From: an uncultured Sediminibacterium sp.
Lineage (GTDB): Bacteria; Bacteroidota; Bacteroidia; Chitinophagales; Chitinophagaceae
Length of the DNA: 64,000 bases
Reading direction: 5' to 3'
Assembly (NCBI RefSeq): GCF_946481145.1
Contig: NZ_CAMLMJ010000021.1
Coordinates: 1-64,000, forward strand
The first letter of the stretch is position 1. Each line of letters begins with the position of its first letter. Shown here piece by piece: positions 45,194 to 53,640 of the stretch. Under the pieces are notes generated by a model. It had not been told where the DNA came from, ran no database searches, and saw only the letters and a list, made by a program, of their open reading frames with translations. The position numbers and the translations under genes are program-made.

Positions 45194-45685
45194 CTAGCTC
45201 TTCATATTAATAAACTGCAAAGGAATACCGAACTCCCCTGTCTTACATTTTGCTATAACATCCTGTAAATCATCGATTTTCTTGGCTGTAACACGGATAA
45301 TATCGTCCATAATAGCTGCCTGAACCTTTAAACCGCTGTCTTTGATCATTTTAACGATTTTCTTGGCATCGTCCTGTTTCAGACCATTCCTAACCGGCAC
45401 CTCTTTTTTTACCACTTTCCCACTGGGATAGGCATCTTTTGAGAAATCGAAGGCGTTCCCATCAATCCCCTGTTTGATGGCTCTACCGATTAAAACATCG
45501 ATTAACTGCTTCATTTTCATATCACTTTCAACTTCCAGGGATACAACGAAATCCTTTTTATTCAGTTCAACAGAAACCGGAGAATCCCGAAAATCGAAGC
45601 GACCCGCGATTTCCTTTTTTACGGTATTAATGGCATTATCCAAAGTTTGCAAGTCTACTTTGCTGGCAATATCGAATGAAGGCAT
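45194..45685 (-). CDS. yajQ: YajQ family nucleotide-binding protein
   Basis: 163 residues, the normal length. N-terminus PSFDIASKVDLQTLDNAINT, RFDFRDSPVSVELNKKDF and the repeated ferredoxin-like domain ending QFINMKS. Members of this family bind nucleotides and, in some bacteria, cyclic di-GMP; the effect on transcription or phage is species-dependent. Monocistronic between family B hairpins. Confidence 0.96.
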   Translation of the reverse strand: MPSFDIASKVDLQTLDNAINTVKKEIAGRFDFRDSPVSVELNKKDFVVSLEVESDMKMKQLIDVLIGRAIKQGIDGNAFDFSKDAYPSGKVVKKEVPVRNGLKQDDAKKIVKMIKDSGLKVQAAIMDDIIRVTAKKIDDLQDVIAKCKTGEFGIPLQFINMKS

Positions 45686-45732
45686 AGCGATTAATTTATG
45701 TAAAGATAAGACGGGGAGTTGGAAACTACGTT

Positions 45733-45842
45733 AGTCAGGAAGTCAGGAAGTCCGAAAGTCCGATAGTCCGAAGAGGCATAAATCCATTAATACTTCTTTC
45801 GATTTTCCGGACTTCCGGTCTTTCGGACTTCCGGACTTTCGA
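45733..45842. repeat. Word-repeat hairpin, family B
   Basis: The left arm AGTCAGGAAGTCAGGAAGTC (45733-45772) and the inverted arm TTCCGGACTTCCGGTCTTTC (45805-45842), upstream of yajQ. The word ends match the ABC-F internal copy (28754-28789). Confidence 0.9.
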
Positions 45843-45860
45843 TCTTCCTCCAAATAAATA

Positions 45861-45882
45861 GGCCCCGATAGAAATCGGGGCC
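45861..45882 (-). terminator. Possible intrinsic terminator of the barrel receptor gene
   Basis: 9-bp stem GGCCCCGAT/ATCGGGGCC (45861-45869, 45874-45882), 4-nt loop. Only a weak T-run (TATTTATTT) follows on the minus strand. 163 bp from the receptor stop. The rest of 45883-46044 shows nothing I can assign. Confidence 0.55.
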
Positions 45883-46044
45883 GCCTTCTATATAATGCAC
45901 ATGAGAAAAAAAACAAATTTAATGTTGCTAAATTGACTTTATCCTGCTACACAAAAATGTCAAAATTGGATGAGCGGAATCATTTAGGTTCAAATGGAAA
46001 ATTAAATATAATATCCTGTTTAAATCCGCCCATCCACCGATGAA

Positions 46045-48492
46045 TTAATTTCCTCCACCTAAATTCACACGATTCTGTTCTTCATTAGCACCACCTCTTT
46101 TACGTTGCGCAGCAGTTTTCCCTTTGCTGAAACGGTAAGTAAAACTCAGGTTAACCATTCGGCTATCTCTATTTTGACGAATACTTACATCAACATTCTG
46201 GTATTTGCTGTATCCACGGAAGATTTGTGTATATAATACATCTCTTACAACCAATCTGATCATGCCTTTGTTTTTTAATACCTGTTTTGTGATACCAATA
46301 TTCATGGCACCCATTGGTTTTGCTACCAGTACACCTTCTACACTTTTTGAACGGTAGAATCCACTTACTTCAGCACCCCATCCTTTAGAGAAGGTAAACT
46401 GATTGGAGATATTAGCCATATACGCTGTTGCGCCAACTGATATATCACCATTGTTTACAAATCCCTTAAAGTGATTATAAAACACATTCACATAGACATT
46501 TGTTCTAAACCACTTGGTTACAGGCATTCCAAGGCTTACTGATGCTCCCAGGTTTTGTCTGCGTGCGATATTTCCTTTCTTCACAAAAGAAGTATTGGTG
46601 CTGTCTACCTGCTCTAACACATCCTGTAAAATATCATTGGTATTGCTATAGTTCAGTGAAGTATTCAGGAAACCTTTATAGGTATGGTTCAACTCGATAT
46701 TATGACTGAACTGCGGACGTAAATATGGGTTACCAACCTGGTAGGTATATTTATCAAGGAAATAAAAGAAAGGATTCAGGTCCTGGTAGTTCGGACGATC
46801 GATACGACGACCATAACTTAAGGCAAACTGATTTTTTTCATTTGCTGCATAACCGATGTACATGGTTGGGAAAACCTGTGTATAGTTACGTTTGAATACT
46901 TCACCGGTAGTAAGCTGGTTGCCGGTAATATTGGTATTCTCAGCACGCAAGCCTAACTGACCACTCCATTTCTTATTGAATTGCTTATTGAAATTTACAT
47001 AGGCTGCATTGATATTTTCTTTGTAGAGAAAATGATTGCTGCGTGTATTGTCGTTTACAAATTGTGCACCATCCCAATTAGCATATTGTGCATCATTGTC
47101 GGTATTCACATAACTACTCTTTACTCCTGCCTCAAATTTCATTTGACCTTTCATTGGTTGAGAATAATCTGCCTTAAAACTATAGATATCGATGTTGGCA
47201 GGAAGAATTCCCCTGAGTATTTCATTGGGTGATTTTACATTGCCATTGTGATCATAAAATTCATTGCTCAATACCTGCCTGTTATTTTGGCTATAGTTGA
47301 TATAATCAGCATCAATTGTTAATTCTTTACCAGTGCTATCGAACACATGACGAAGGTTAGCATTAACTCCAACATTTTTAAATTTCAGGTTAACATCGTT
47401 GATGGCCTGTGTACGTGTTACCAGAGAACCAGCAGGGTCTTTGATAAATGTGGTATTCTTAGTATACTCATCCCCCACATTGCTATAGCCGTTTACAACC
47501 AAGCCCATGGTGGTTTTTTTATTCATAAAATAATCGAATCCTATTTTATAGTTGTAACTATTTGAATTACGACTACTATAAGCAGATTGATCAAAAGAGC
47601 TTAGAAGGGCTCCTGTTGTCTGGTTCCTGAAATTCCTGTCAATTTTCAGATCTCCAAAGTTTTCGTTATAGTTATAACTGGCATTACCAAAAATATTCAC
47701 TTTGTTCTGTCTGTAATTCAGGTTAACACTATGGTTGGTTTTTGGAAGAACACCTTGCGTGTAGCCGGTGGTGATACTTGCATTATAACCCATTACTTTA
47801 GACTTCTTGGTTTTGATATTGATGACACCTGAATTTCCGGAAGCATCGAAACGAGCTGGTGGATTGGTCATCAACTCAATGGTTTCGAGGTTCGAGCTCG
47901 ACATATTACGCAGCATATTAGCCAGATCCTGTGCGCCCAGGTAAGTAGGTTTACCATCTACCAATACAACCACACCTTGTTTTCCTTTCAAACTGATATT
48001 GCCGTCTTTATCAACAGAAATACCCGGTGATTTCTCCAGCACATCTAAAACCGTTGCACCGGCATTAGTAGGTGAAGCATCTACATTAATGATTGTGCGA
48101 TCGAGCTTTTGCTCTATCATTGGTTTTTTAGAAGTTACCACTACCCCTTCCAGTTCTTTTGAAATATTAGTAAGGGTAATTGGTTGAATAGTATAAGATT
48201 GACCATTCGCCAAATCAAATAAAGGAGAATAGAATTTGTTATAACCAACAGATTGTACCATTACCAGGTATTTACCTGCTGCCAGTTTCTCCACTTCAAA
48301 CTGACCTGCTTTGTCGGTTACAGCCATTTTAACGATGGCAGAATCTTTTGCACGCAAAATTCCTACTGAAGCAGCTTCAACAGGTTTTTGTGAACCACTC
48401 ACCGCGCCGTTTACTTTGGCTGTTTGCGCCTGTGCAGCCACTGATCCAGTTAACAATGCGATAACTGCCAGTAAATTTTTAATATTTCTCAT
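46045..48492 (-). CDS. Outer-membrane beta-barrel receptor (TonB-like, OMP_b-brl_3 type)
   Basis: 815 residues. Signal peptide MRNIKNLLAVIALLTGSVAAQAQ, CarboxypepD_reg-like domain (KVNGAVSGSQKPVEAASVGIL), plug (TVLDVLEKSPGISVDKDGNIS, VVLVDGKPTYLGAQDLANML, GNSGVINIKTKKSK) and a barrel with SYGRRIDRPNYQDLNPFFYF and YQVGNPYLRPQFSHNIE. Same design as the receptor at 33516. It lacks an adjacent SusD-like or TonB partner. A 16-bp palindrome lies upstream (48539-48575) and may bind a regulator. Substrate unknown. Confidence 0.92.
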   Translation of the reverse strand: MRNIKNLLAVIALLTGSVAAQAQTAKVNGAVSGSQKPVEAASVGILRAKDSAIVKMAVTDKAGQFEVEKLAAGKYLVMVQSVGYNKFYSPLFDLANGQSYTIQPITLTNISKELEGVVVTSKKPMIEQKLDRTIINVDASPTNAGATVLDVLEKSPGISVDKDGNISLKGKQGVVVLVDGKPTYLGAQDLANMLRNMSSSNLETIELMTNPPARFDASGNSGVINIKTKKSKVMGYNASITTGYTQGVLPKTNHSVNLNYRQNKVNIFGNASYNYNENFGDLKIDRNFRNQTTGALLSSFDQSAYSSRNSNSYNYKIGFDYFMNKKTTMGLVVNGYSNVGDEYTKNTTFIKDPAGSLVTRTQAINDVNLKFKNVGVNANLRHVFDSTGKELTIDADYINYSQNNRQVLSNEFYDHNGNVKSPNEILRGILPANIDIYSFKADYSQPMKGQMKFEAGVKSSYVNTDNDAQYANWDGAQFVNDNTRSNHFLYKENINAAYVNFNKQFNKKWSGQLGLRAENTNITGNQLTTGEVFKRNYTQVFPTMYIGYAANEKNQFALSYGRRIDRPNYQDLNPFFYFLDKYTYQVGNPYLRPQFSHNIELNHTYKGFLNTSLNYSNTNDILQDVLEQVDSTNTSFVKKGNIARRQNLGASVSLGMPVTKWFRTNVYVNVFYNHFKGFVNNGDISVGATAYMANISNQFTFSKGWGAEVSGFYRSKSVEGVLVAKPMGAMNIGITKQVLKNKGMIRLVVRDVLYTQIFRGYSKYQNVDVSIRQNRDSRMVNLSFTYRFSKGKTAAQRKRGGANEEQNRVNLGGGN

Positions 48493-48538
48493 AATTATGT
48501 CTTGTTATTTTAGTTCTCGTTGTTGCTAATTACAGAAC

Positions 48539-48575
48539 AAAACTATGTACTATGTTTAGCATAGTACATAGTTTT
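48539..48575. promoter_or_regulatory. 16-bp perfect palindrome upstream of the receptor gene
   Basis: AAAACTATGTACTATG (48539-48554) and its exact complement (48560-48575) with a 5-nt centre TTTAG, 47 bp before the start codon. Position and symmetry suggest an operator. It has no adjacent U-tract, so it is unlikely to be a terminator. Confidence 0.6.
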
Positions 48576-48622
48576 ATAATGAACGGTGCTAAACAAGGAT
48601 GAGTGGAAAACAGGGGGAAAAT

Positions 48623-48808
48623 GAGAAATAAGGAATAAGGAATAAGAAATATGGAAGTGGGATGGCTTAAAGTTGAGACTATTAGGGGCAAAAAATAAAG
48701 TGCAATATATATAATTAATTGAAATTCAATTATATATATAGCACATCGTTAAATTCACTACTGACTATTTACTACTCAACATTCACAATTCACCATTCAC
48801 AATTCACG
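48623..48808. repeat. Intergenic repeats: family E single arm, AT palindrome, family A single arm
   Basis: AGAAATAAGGAATAAGGAAT words at 48623-48650; an AT palindrome centred on AATTGAA-A-TTCAATT at 48705-48740; and an inverted family A arm ATTCACAATTCACCATTCAC at 48781-48807 touching the lgt stop. No gene in the 318-bp gap. Confidence 0.78.
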
Positions 48809-48810
48809 TC

Positions 48811-49962
48811 TTATTTCTTTTCGCCAAACCAATCTTTCGCCTTAATCATCAGCACGATACCGGTAAGTACCATTACAAATGAGATCAGTTCGGCCTGGGT
48901 GGGTTGGAATGGGAGGTCTTCGTATTTAGTGTTGACACGTATTTTTTCGATGAAAAATCGTTCAAGGCCATTTAAAATGAGGTAGAGACCGGATAATTGT
49001 CCAGCTACCTTTAATTTTTTACGGTAAACCCATAAAATGGCAAAAAGGAGCAAACAGGCAATTATTTCATATAGTGGTGTAGGATAAACTGCCGGAACCA
49101 ATTCATTACAATAAGGACCGGTGCATCCGGCAATTGGTTTGCCTTCGCCGATTACATTATGGGGGTAGTTATAGGCCCATAACCAATCGGGTAACCAACT
49201 GAATGGTTTAGGATTTGTATTAACAATACCCCAATCTCCATCGCCACTTACCTGACATCCGATACGGCCAAATGCATAGGCAAACATCATGGTAGGCGCC
49301 ATTGCATCTGCGAGATGGATCACGGAGATTTTTCGCTTGCGTGCATAGTATATTATCGCAGCACCAGCACAAATTAATCCACCATAAAATGTGAGTCCGC
49401 TGAATGAAATAAGTGCCCCGATCGGGTCTTTTACAAACTCGTTCCAGTTTTCAAGGTTGTGAAAAATTTTTGCTCCAAGAAAACCAAATAAAGCTGCATA
49501 CAGTACAATATCTCCTACCCTGTCGTGTGGCCAGATCCGTATAATACGTTCTTCGGGTTTAGCGAGTTTCTGCTTGTTTTTTTCCCACCATTTCAAACCG
49601 GCAAATACAATGCCCACCAGTATTCCAAGCGGCAGGCTGCCATTTGTGGAAAGTATAAAAGATTGTGGATCATTTAGTGCTGATTCAATAACAAATGCAC
49701 CCAGTATTTTAAATCCGAAAACAAAACCCAGTAAAAAATTTACCAATAGCTCTGCTATGCCTGCCGGTGCACCTACCATAATTTTTTCTTCCGTAAAAGA
49801 AAACTGTCCAAGGTTTTGTTTCCGTTTTAATTCAAGGGTAAGTATCCAGGCGGAAAGTATAAAAGAAAGCGCAACGAAAAAACCAAAACTGTTCACGAGT
49901 TTTAATCCACCCAACTCAATTCCAAACAGATCTTTAAATGCGTAATATAAATTAGGGTACAT
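48811..49962 (-). CDS. lgt: Prolipoprotein diacylglyceryl transferase
   Basis: 383 residues. Transfers diacylglycerol to the Cys of prolipoproteins; inner membrane. N-terminal and later helices are hydrophobic. The signature block reads FAYAFGRIGCQVSGDGDWG, compared with the classic GRxGNFxNGE; the basic part GR and acidic D/E positions are retained. The loop SGLTFYGGL has Tyr where the E. coli enzyme has His in HGGL. The C-terminal ERFFIEKIRVN segment carries the family-conserved RxxxExxR-like charges. It is full length, longer than E. coli Lgt (291), as usual in Bacteroidetes. Confidence 0.92.
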   Translation of the reverse strand: MYPNLYYAFKDLFGIELGGLKLVNSFGFFVALSFILSAWILTLELKRKQNLGQFSFTEEKIMVGAPAGIAELLVNFLLGFVFGFKILGAFVIESALNDPQSFILSTNGSLPLGILVGIVFAGLKWWEKNKQKLAKPEERIIRIWPHDRVGDIVLYAALFGFLGAKIFHNLENWNEFVKDPIGALISFSGLTFYGGLICAGAAIIYYARKRKISVIHLADAMAPTMMFAYAFGRIGCQVSGDGDWGIVNTNPKPFSWLPDWLWAYNYPHNVIGEGKPIAGCTGPYCNELVPAVYPTPLYEIIACLLLFAILWVYRKKLKVAGQLSGLYLILNGLERFFIEKIRVNTKYEDLPFQPTQAELISFVMVLTGIVLMIKAKDWFGEKK

Positions 49963-50054
49963 ATTTGTCTGGTGTAATGATCAATCAATAAAAGACAGTT
50001 GCAATGATAGTCAGAAAATATGAAACTGTTTTCCAGAGGGGTATCCAAAAAAAA

Positions 50055-50074
50055 GGCTCCACCAAAGTGGAGCC
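50055..50074 (-). terminator. Intrinsic terminator of the bacilliredoxin gene
   Basis: 8-bp stem GGCTCCAC/GTGGAGCC (50055-50062, 50067-50074), 4-nt loop. The eight-A run to the left becomes a U-tract on the minus strand. Confidence 0.9.
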
Positions 50075-50113
50075 GTACTTACTAACCCATCCTCGAACAA
50101 AACTAAGGGAAAA

Positions 50114-50530
50114 TTAATTGCAATGTTCATCAAAAACAGAAATAAGGTGCTGTGCTATCACCTGGGCCGGACGACCTTCTATCTGATGACGCTCTACCAT
50201 ACTTACCAATTGACCGTCTTTAAACAGTGCTATAGCTGGTGAAGATGGCGGATAAGGCAATAAATGCTGACGAACCTGGTTTACCGCTTCTACGTCGAAC
50301 CCGGCAAAACTGGTGGTTAAATGATCCGGACGCTTGGCCGAATTTTGCACTGCCATTAACACGCCTGGTCTGCAAGTGCCTGCTGCACAACCACATACAG
50401 AATTAATAACCACTAATGTGGTTCCTTTTTGCTGTAACTTATTGTCCACATCAGAAGCAGATAATAACTCCTCAAAACCACTATCTGTTAACTCCGCTTT
50501 CATGGGTAACACAATCTCTGCTGGATACAT
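50114..50530 (-). CDS. BrxA/BrxB-family bacilliredoxin
   Basis: 138 residues. A thioredoxin-fold protein of the YphP/YqiW family with the CGC active site: Cys46 and Cys48 in NSVCGCAAGTCRPG, plus Cys53. The family removes bacillithiol from proteins under oxidative stress. Pairs functionally with BshB1 (42.0-42.8 kb). Divergent from hsp20 with a 228-bp gap that holds a palindrome (50597-50615). Confidence 0.93.
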   Translation of the reverse strand: MYPAEIVLPMKAELTDSGFEELLSASDVDNKLQQKGTTLVVINSVCGCAAGTCRPGVLMAVQNSAKRPDHLTTSFAGFDVEAVNQVRQHLLPYPPSSPAIALFKDGQLVSMVERHQIEGRPAQVIAQHLISVFDEHCN

Positions 50531-50596
50531 ATTCGCTTGTTTTTAATTGTAGAACACAAAATTAGGATTAAAAGTTGTAACACTAAACAATTAAAT

Positions 50597-50646
50597 AAGC
50601 GCCATAATGGCGCTTCTAAATCGCAAAAACAGTCATAATGGCGCTT
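50597..50646. promoter_or_regulatory. Palindrome AAGCGCCATAATGGCGCTT with a partial second copy
   Basis: A 19-bp palindrome (50597-50615) and the half-site CATAATGGCGCTT at 50634-50646, 37 bp apart start to start. It lies between bacilliredoxin (-) and hsp20 (+), about 115-160 bp upstream of hsp20. It is not the CIRCE or HrcA form. Candidate operator. Confidence 0.55.
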
Positions 50647-50758
50647 GCCATAAGCTCCAAATAATCATTCTGACCACAAAAATGCACTTTTAAAGCGTTG
50701 GTACAGGCTTTGAACAAGTTATTTCGAATTCAATTTTAAAACATAAAAAACACTGAAT

Positions 50759-51187
50759 ATGACACTCGTAAAACACAACACCGCTCCTTTCGCTAGCCTG
50801 TTCGATGAATTATTGAACAATTTCCCTTCAACCTGGGGTAAAGATGCTAACCTGGCTTATGCAACTGTTCCGGTAAACATCCATGAAACAGCAGATGGTT
50901 ATCACCTTGAATTGAATGCTCCGGGTAGAAATAAGGAAGACTTTAAGGTGAATGTAGAAAATGGTTTATTGACCATCAGCTACGAGAAAAAAGAGACGAC
51001 TGAAGACAAAACGTACAAAACAATTCGCAGGGAATTCAATTTCCGTTCTTTCAAACGCAGCTTTAACCTGGACGAGAAAATCAATGCAGATGCTATCCAG
51101 GCCCGTTATGAAAATGGCGTATTGAAAGTATTCCTGCCAAAAAAAGAAGAAGTTAAACTGTCTCCTAAAGAGATCAGCATATTATAA
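50759..51187 (+). CDS. Hsp20/alpha-crystallin family small heat-shock protein
   Basis: 142 residues. A chaperone that holds unfolding proteins in the cytoplasm. N-terminal region FASLFDELLNNFPSTW, alpha-crystallin domain (PVNIHETADGYHLELNAPGRNKEDF through ARYENGVLKVFLPK) and a C-terminal ISIL motif for oligomer contacts. Single gene with a terminator at 51239-51260. The upstream palindrome (50597) may relate to its control. Confidence 0.96.
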   Translation: MTLVKHNTAPFASLFDELLNNFPSTWGKDANLAYATVPVNIHETADGYHLELNAPGRNKEDFKVNVENGLLTISYEKKETTEDKTYKTIRREFNFRSFKRSFNLDEKINADAIQARYENGVLKVFLPKKEEVKLSPKEISIL

Positions 51188-51238
51188 GAGGTTTTTCATA
51201 GCGTGCCACCTGGCACGTATGCAGTTGGTTTTGGTTTC

Positions 51239-51260
51239 GCCCCGTGTTTCTACACGGGGC
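51239..51260 (+). terminator. Intrinsic terminator of hsp20
   Basis: 9-bp stem GCCCCGTGT/ACACGGGGC (51239-51247, 51252-51260), then TATTTTTTTT. A second hairpin CGTGCCA-CC-TGGCACG lies at 51202-51217. Confidence 0.93.
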
Positions 51261-51318
51261 TATTTTTTTTGAAGCGTAATATTTATGCTAAACTTGCGAC
51301 AAACAAATAAAGACTTTC

Positions 51319-52191
51319 ATGTTGCGGAGCAAATGGCTTTTAGGCCTTTTTTTATTGATTGCAGGGTTTCCCTTGGCATCTCAGGCCCAAAAAAAGCCGG
51401 CAAGTTCACTTTTATGGCAAATAACTGGTAAGGGGCTAAAGCAACCCTCCTATATTTTTGGCACATTTCACCTGATGTGTAAAAATGATTTTACTATTAC
51501 CCCCACACTCGAAGCCAAACTAAAAAGCTGCAAACAATTTTATGGTGAACTCGACATGGACGATCCAGGTATGCAGTTAAGCCTGATGAGTAAAATGCGG
51601 TTAACTAAAGGCAGCCTTAGTGAACTTATGGGAGAATCAACTTACAAAGCAGTCAGCGACAGCTTCAAAACAATAACTGGCATGCCACTTATGTTGTTTA
51701 ACCAGCTTAGTCCATTTGTACCCATGAGTATGTTGGCGATGAGCAGTATTACTTGTAAGGATAAAGTGCAACCTGAAATGGCATTTGTAATGTTGGCCAA
51801 GGAATTTAAACTCACTATTGCCGGACTTGAAACCATCGACGACCAGATCAATGCTATTAATGCGGAGCCGCTTTCTTCGCAGGTGAAGGCTTTTAAAGAA
51901 TCTGTTTTAAAATATGACAGTGTAAAACAGATGATGGATAAAATGTCGGCTGTGTATAAACAGCGGAACATAGAAAAACTCTACCGCTTTATCATGGATA
52001 ATGGAGATAGCTCAAACTTTGAAACTGCAATGCTGATAAACCGTAATAACAAATGGATTCCGGTAATGAAAAAAGCAATGACAGCCATGCCTAGTTTTTT
52101 TGCAGTAGGTGCTGGTCACCTGGGAGGCAAACAGGGAGTGATTGCCCTATTAAAAAAAGAAGGTTATACACTCACACCGCTATTGTACTAA
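51319..52191 (+). CDS. TraB/GumN family protein (putative membrane-linked metalloprotease fold)
   Basis: 290 residues. Signal peptide MLRSKWLLGLFLLIAGFPLASQAQ. The family opens SLLWQITGKGLKQPSYIFGTFHLM with the GTFH motif and ends with the second motif FFAVGAGHLGG. These conserved motifs in TraB-type proteins resemble metal-binding sites; a protease role is suggested for some but not proved. Its 3' end is only 9 bp from the ECF sigma start, so it is probably in the same operon. Periplasmic location inferred. Confidence 0.88.
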   Translation: MLRSKWLLGLFLLIAGFPLASQAQKKPASSLLWQITGKGLKQPSYIFGTFHLMCKNDFTITPTLEAKLKSCKQFYGELDMDDPGMQLSLMSKMRLTKGSLSELMGESTYKAVSDSFKTITGMPLMLFNQLSPFVPMSMLAMSSITCKDKVQPEMAFVMLAKEFKLTIAGLETIDDQINAINAEPLSSQVKAFKESVLKYDSVKQMMDKMSAVYKQRNIEKLYRFIMDNGDSSNFETAMLINRNNKWIPVMKKAMTAMPSFFAVGAGHLGGKQGVIALLKKEGYTLTPLLY

Positions 52192-52200
52192 TTTAGACCA

Positions 52201-52701
52201 ATGCCTGGAGAGAAAGAATTTATAGTATTGTTAAACGAGCACCAACGCATCATCCATAAAGTGTGTAATCTTTATATGGATGCTCATGCAGACCGTGAAG
52301 ACCTCTTTCAGGAAATTACCCTGCAGGCATGGAAAGCCTATGCCGGTTTCCGTGGCGACGCTAAATTTTCTACCTGGCTCTACCGGATCGCCTTAAATAC
52401 TGCCATCACTTTTTTCCGTAAAGAAAAAAGAAAACCAGACATCTACACAACTGAAACGGTACCGGAACTAAACAATATTGAAGCACACGATCCAATAGAG
52501 GAACAGGTTAAAGCGATGTATGCAGCTATTGGAGAGCTTTCAAAAATCGATAAAGCCATTGTAATGCTCTACCTGGAAGATTATAATTACAATGATATTG
52601 GCGACATGATGGGCATCACTGCAAATAATGTGGCCGTGAAAATGAACAGGATAAAATCCAGGTTAAAGGAATCAACTCAAAAATATATGACCCCCGCATA
52701 A
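52201..52701 (+). CDS. ECF-type RNA polymerase sigma factor
   Basis: 166 residues. Region 2 helices around VCNLYMDAHADREDLFQEITLQAWKA and FSTWLYRIALNTAITFFRK (DNA melting and -10 recognition). Region 4 has the helix-turn-helix KIDKAIVMLYLEDYNYNDIGDMMGITANNVAVKMNR. No extra C-terminal domain. An anti-sigma is normally encoded next to it; the following membrane protein (52712-53344, 11 bp away) is a candidate although it lacks a recognised zinc anti-sigma motif. TraB/GumN lies upstream in the same direction. Confidence 0.93.
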   Translation: MPGEKEFIVLLNEHQRIIHKVCNLYMDAHADREDLFQEITLQAWKAYAGFRGDAKFSTWLYRIALNTAITFFRKEKRKPDIYTTETVPELNNIEAHDPIEEQVKAMYAAIGELSKIDKAIVMLYLEDYNYNDIGDMMGITANNVAVKMNRIKSRLKESTQKYMTPA

Positions 52702-52711
52702 ATGAAGTGTT

Positions 52712-53344
52712 ATGGAACTTGATGAACTAAAATATCAACTCAATCAAAAGCTGGCTACGGACCATGCCAGCCGGAGTGATGCTGATATAGCAGCCTTACT
52801 GAAAAGGAAGACAAATTCAATCATCGGTAAACTAAAACGTAGCCTGATTATTGAAATGATACTATGTGTGCTATTTATAGCAGCCATGTTATATATCGTT
52901 TTTTCTACCAGCTATTGGTCGATCCGCCTCTATTTTGGCGTATTCAGTATTTTGATGTTTGCATTTACCTTTATCTTATACTATTTATACAAAAGAACAC
53001 ATCACCTCACCAACTCTTCACAACCGATAAAAGCCAATTTACAGTCTGTTGTTTCATTACTGGAAGAATTCGTAAAACGTTATTTCCAATTTTCCATGGC
53101 CCTGCTGCCGATATGTTTTGTTTTTTCACTGATACTTTCCAGTATGCAGCCAGTCTCCATACCTGAGGTAGATAAATTTGCCCAACATTTCTTTACCGCC
53201 AGATGGCAGGTGCTCACTTTCTTTGGTGTTTACATGATTGTACTTGCATTAGTACTCTACTTTTTCACTAAATGGTACCTCAAGAAACTATATGGCAATT
53301 ACCTCACAGAATTGAAGAAATGCGTGAGTGAGTTGGGGATGTGA
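52712..53344 (+). CDS. Membrane protein of unknown function, possible anti-sigma partner
   Basis: 210 residues. A cytoplasmic N-terminus of about 45 residues (Lys-, Asp-rich), then four membrane helices around residues 48-65, 70-92, 125-150 and 165-190. The N-terminal segment could contact the sigma factor upstream. No HxxxCxxC zinc anti-sigma motif is seen. The operon position (11 bp after the ECF sigma) is the only clue. Family not recognised. Confidence 0.6.
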   Translation: MELDELKYQLNQKLATDHASRSDADIAALLKRKTNSIIGKLKRSLIIEMILCVLFIAAMLYIVFSTSYWSIRLYFGVFSILMFAFTFILYYLYKRTHHLTNSSQPIKANLQSVVSLLEEFVKRYFQFSMALLPICFVFSLILSSMQPVSIPEVDKFAQHFFTARWQVLTFFGVYMIVLALVLYFFTKWYLKKLYGNYLTELKKCVSELGM

Positions 53345-53350
53345 ATTTAG

Positions 53351-53575
53351 GCTGCTAGCTTCTAGCCTCTAGCTGCTAGCATAGATTGGTGCTTGTTTTA
53401 GGTTTTCTCCAAATATTTGAATAAATGAAAGGGCTTGTGAATTTTTTTTAAAAAAATCATTCCTAAATAAAAATTCTAATTACCACATTTACGCTTGTGG
53501 ATGGTTAAATTAATAGCAAAAAAAAGCTAGAAGCTAGCAGCTAGCGGCTAGAAGCGGTCTTTACCGGACAACAAT
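53351..53575. repeat. Composite convergent-site element K2 (family H words, CCGGACAACAATG end)
   Basis: The left arm GCTGCTAGCTTCTAGCCTCT and following (53351-53380), then GATTGGTGCTTGTTTTAGG (53384-53402). The inverted right arm GCTAGAAGCTAGCAGCTAGC (53526-53555) ends near ACCGGACAACAATG (53562-53575). Same design as 13421-13656 and 62127-62616. It lies between the membrane protein (+) and the thioesterase (-). Confidence 0.7.
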
Positions 53576-53640
53576 GACTACAAGATGTTGAAATAAGAAA
53601 TTGGTAATTAACGCTGACAGATTCAGAAAGCTTGGAGTAA

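Noticed and set aside
48705..48740. Replication origin-like AT palindrome
   Set aside because: No DnaA boxes, no dnaA or dnaN nearby; it is an AT-rich inverted repeat in a repeat-dense gap.
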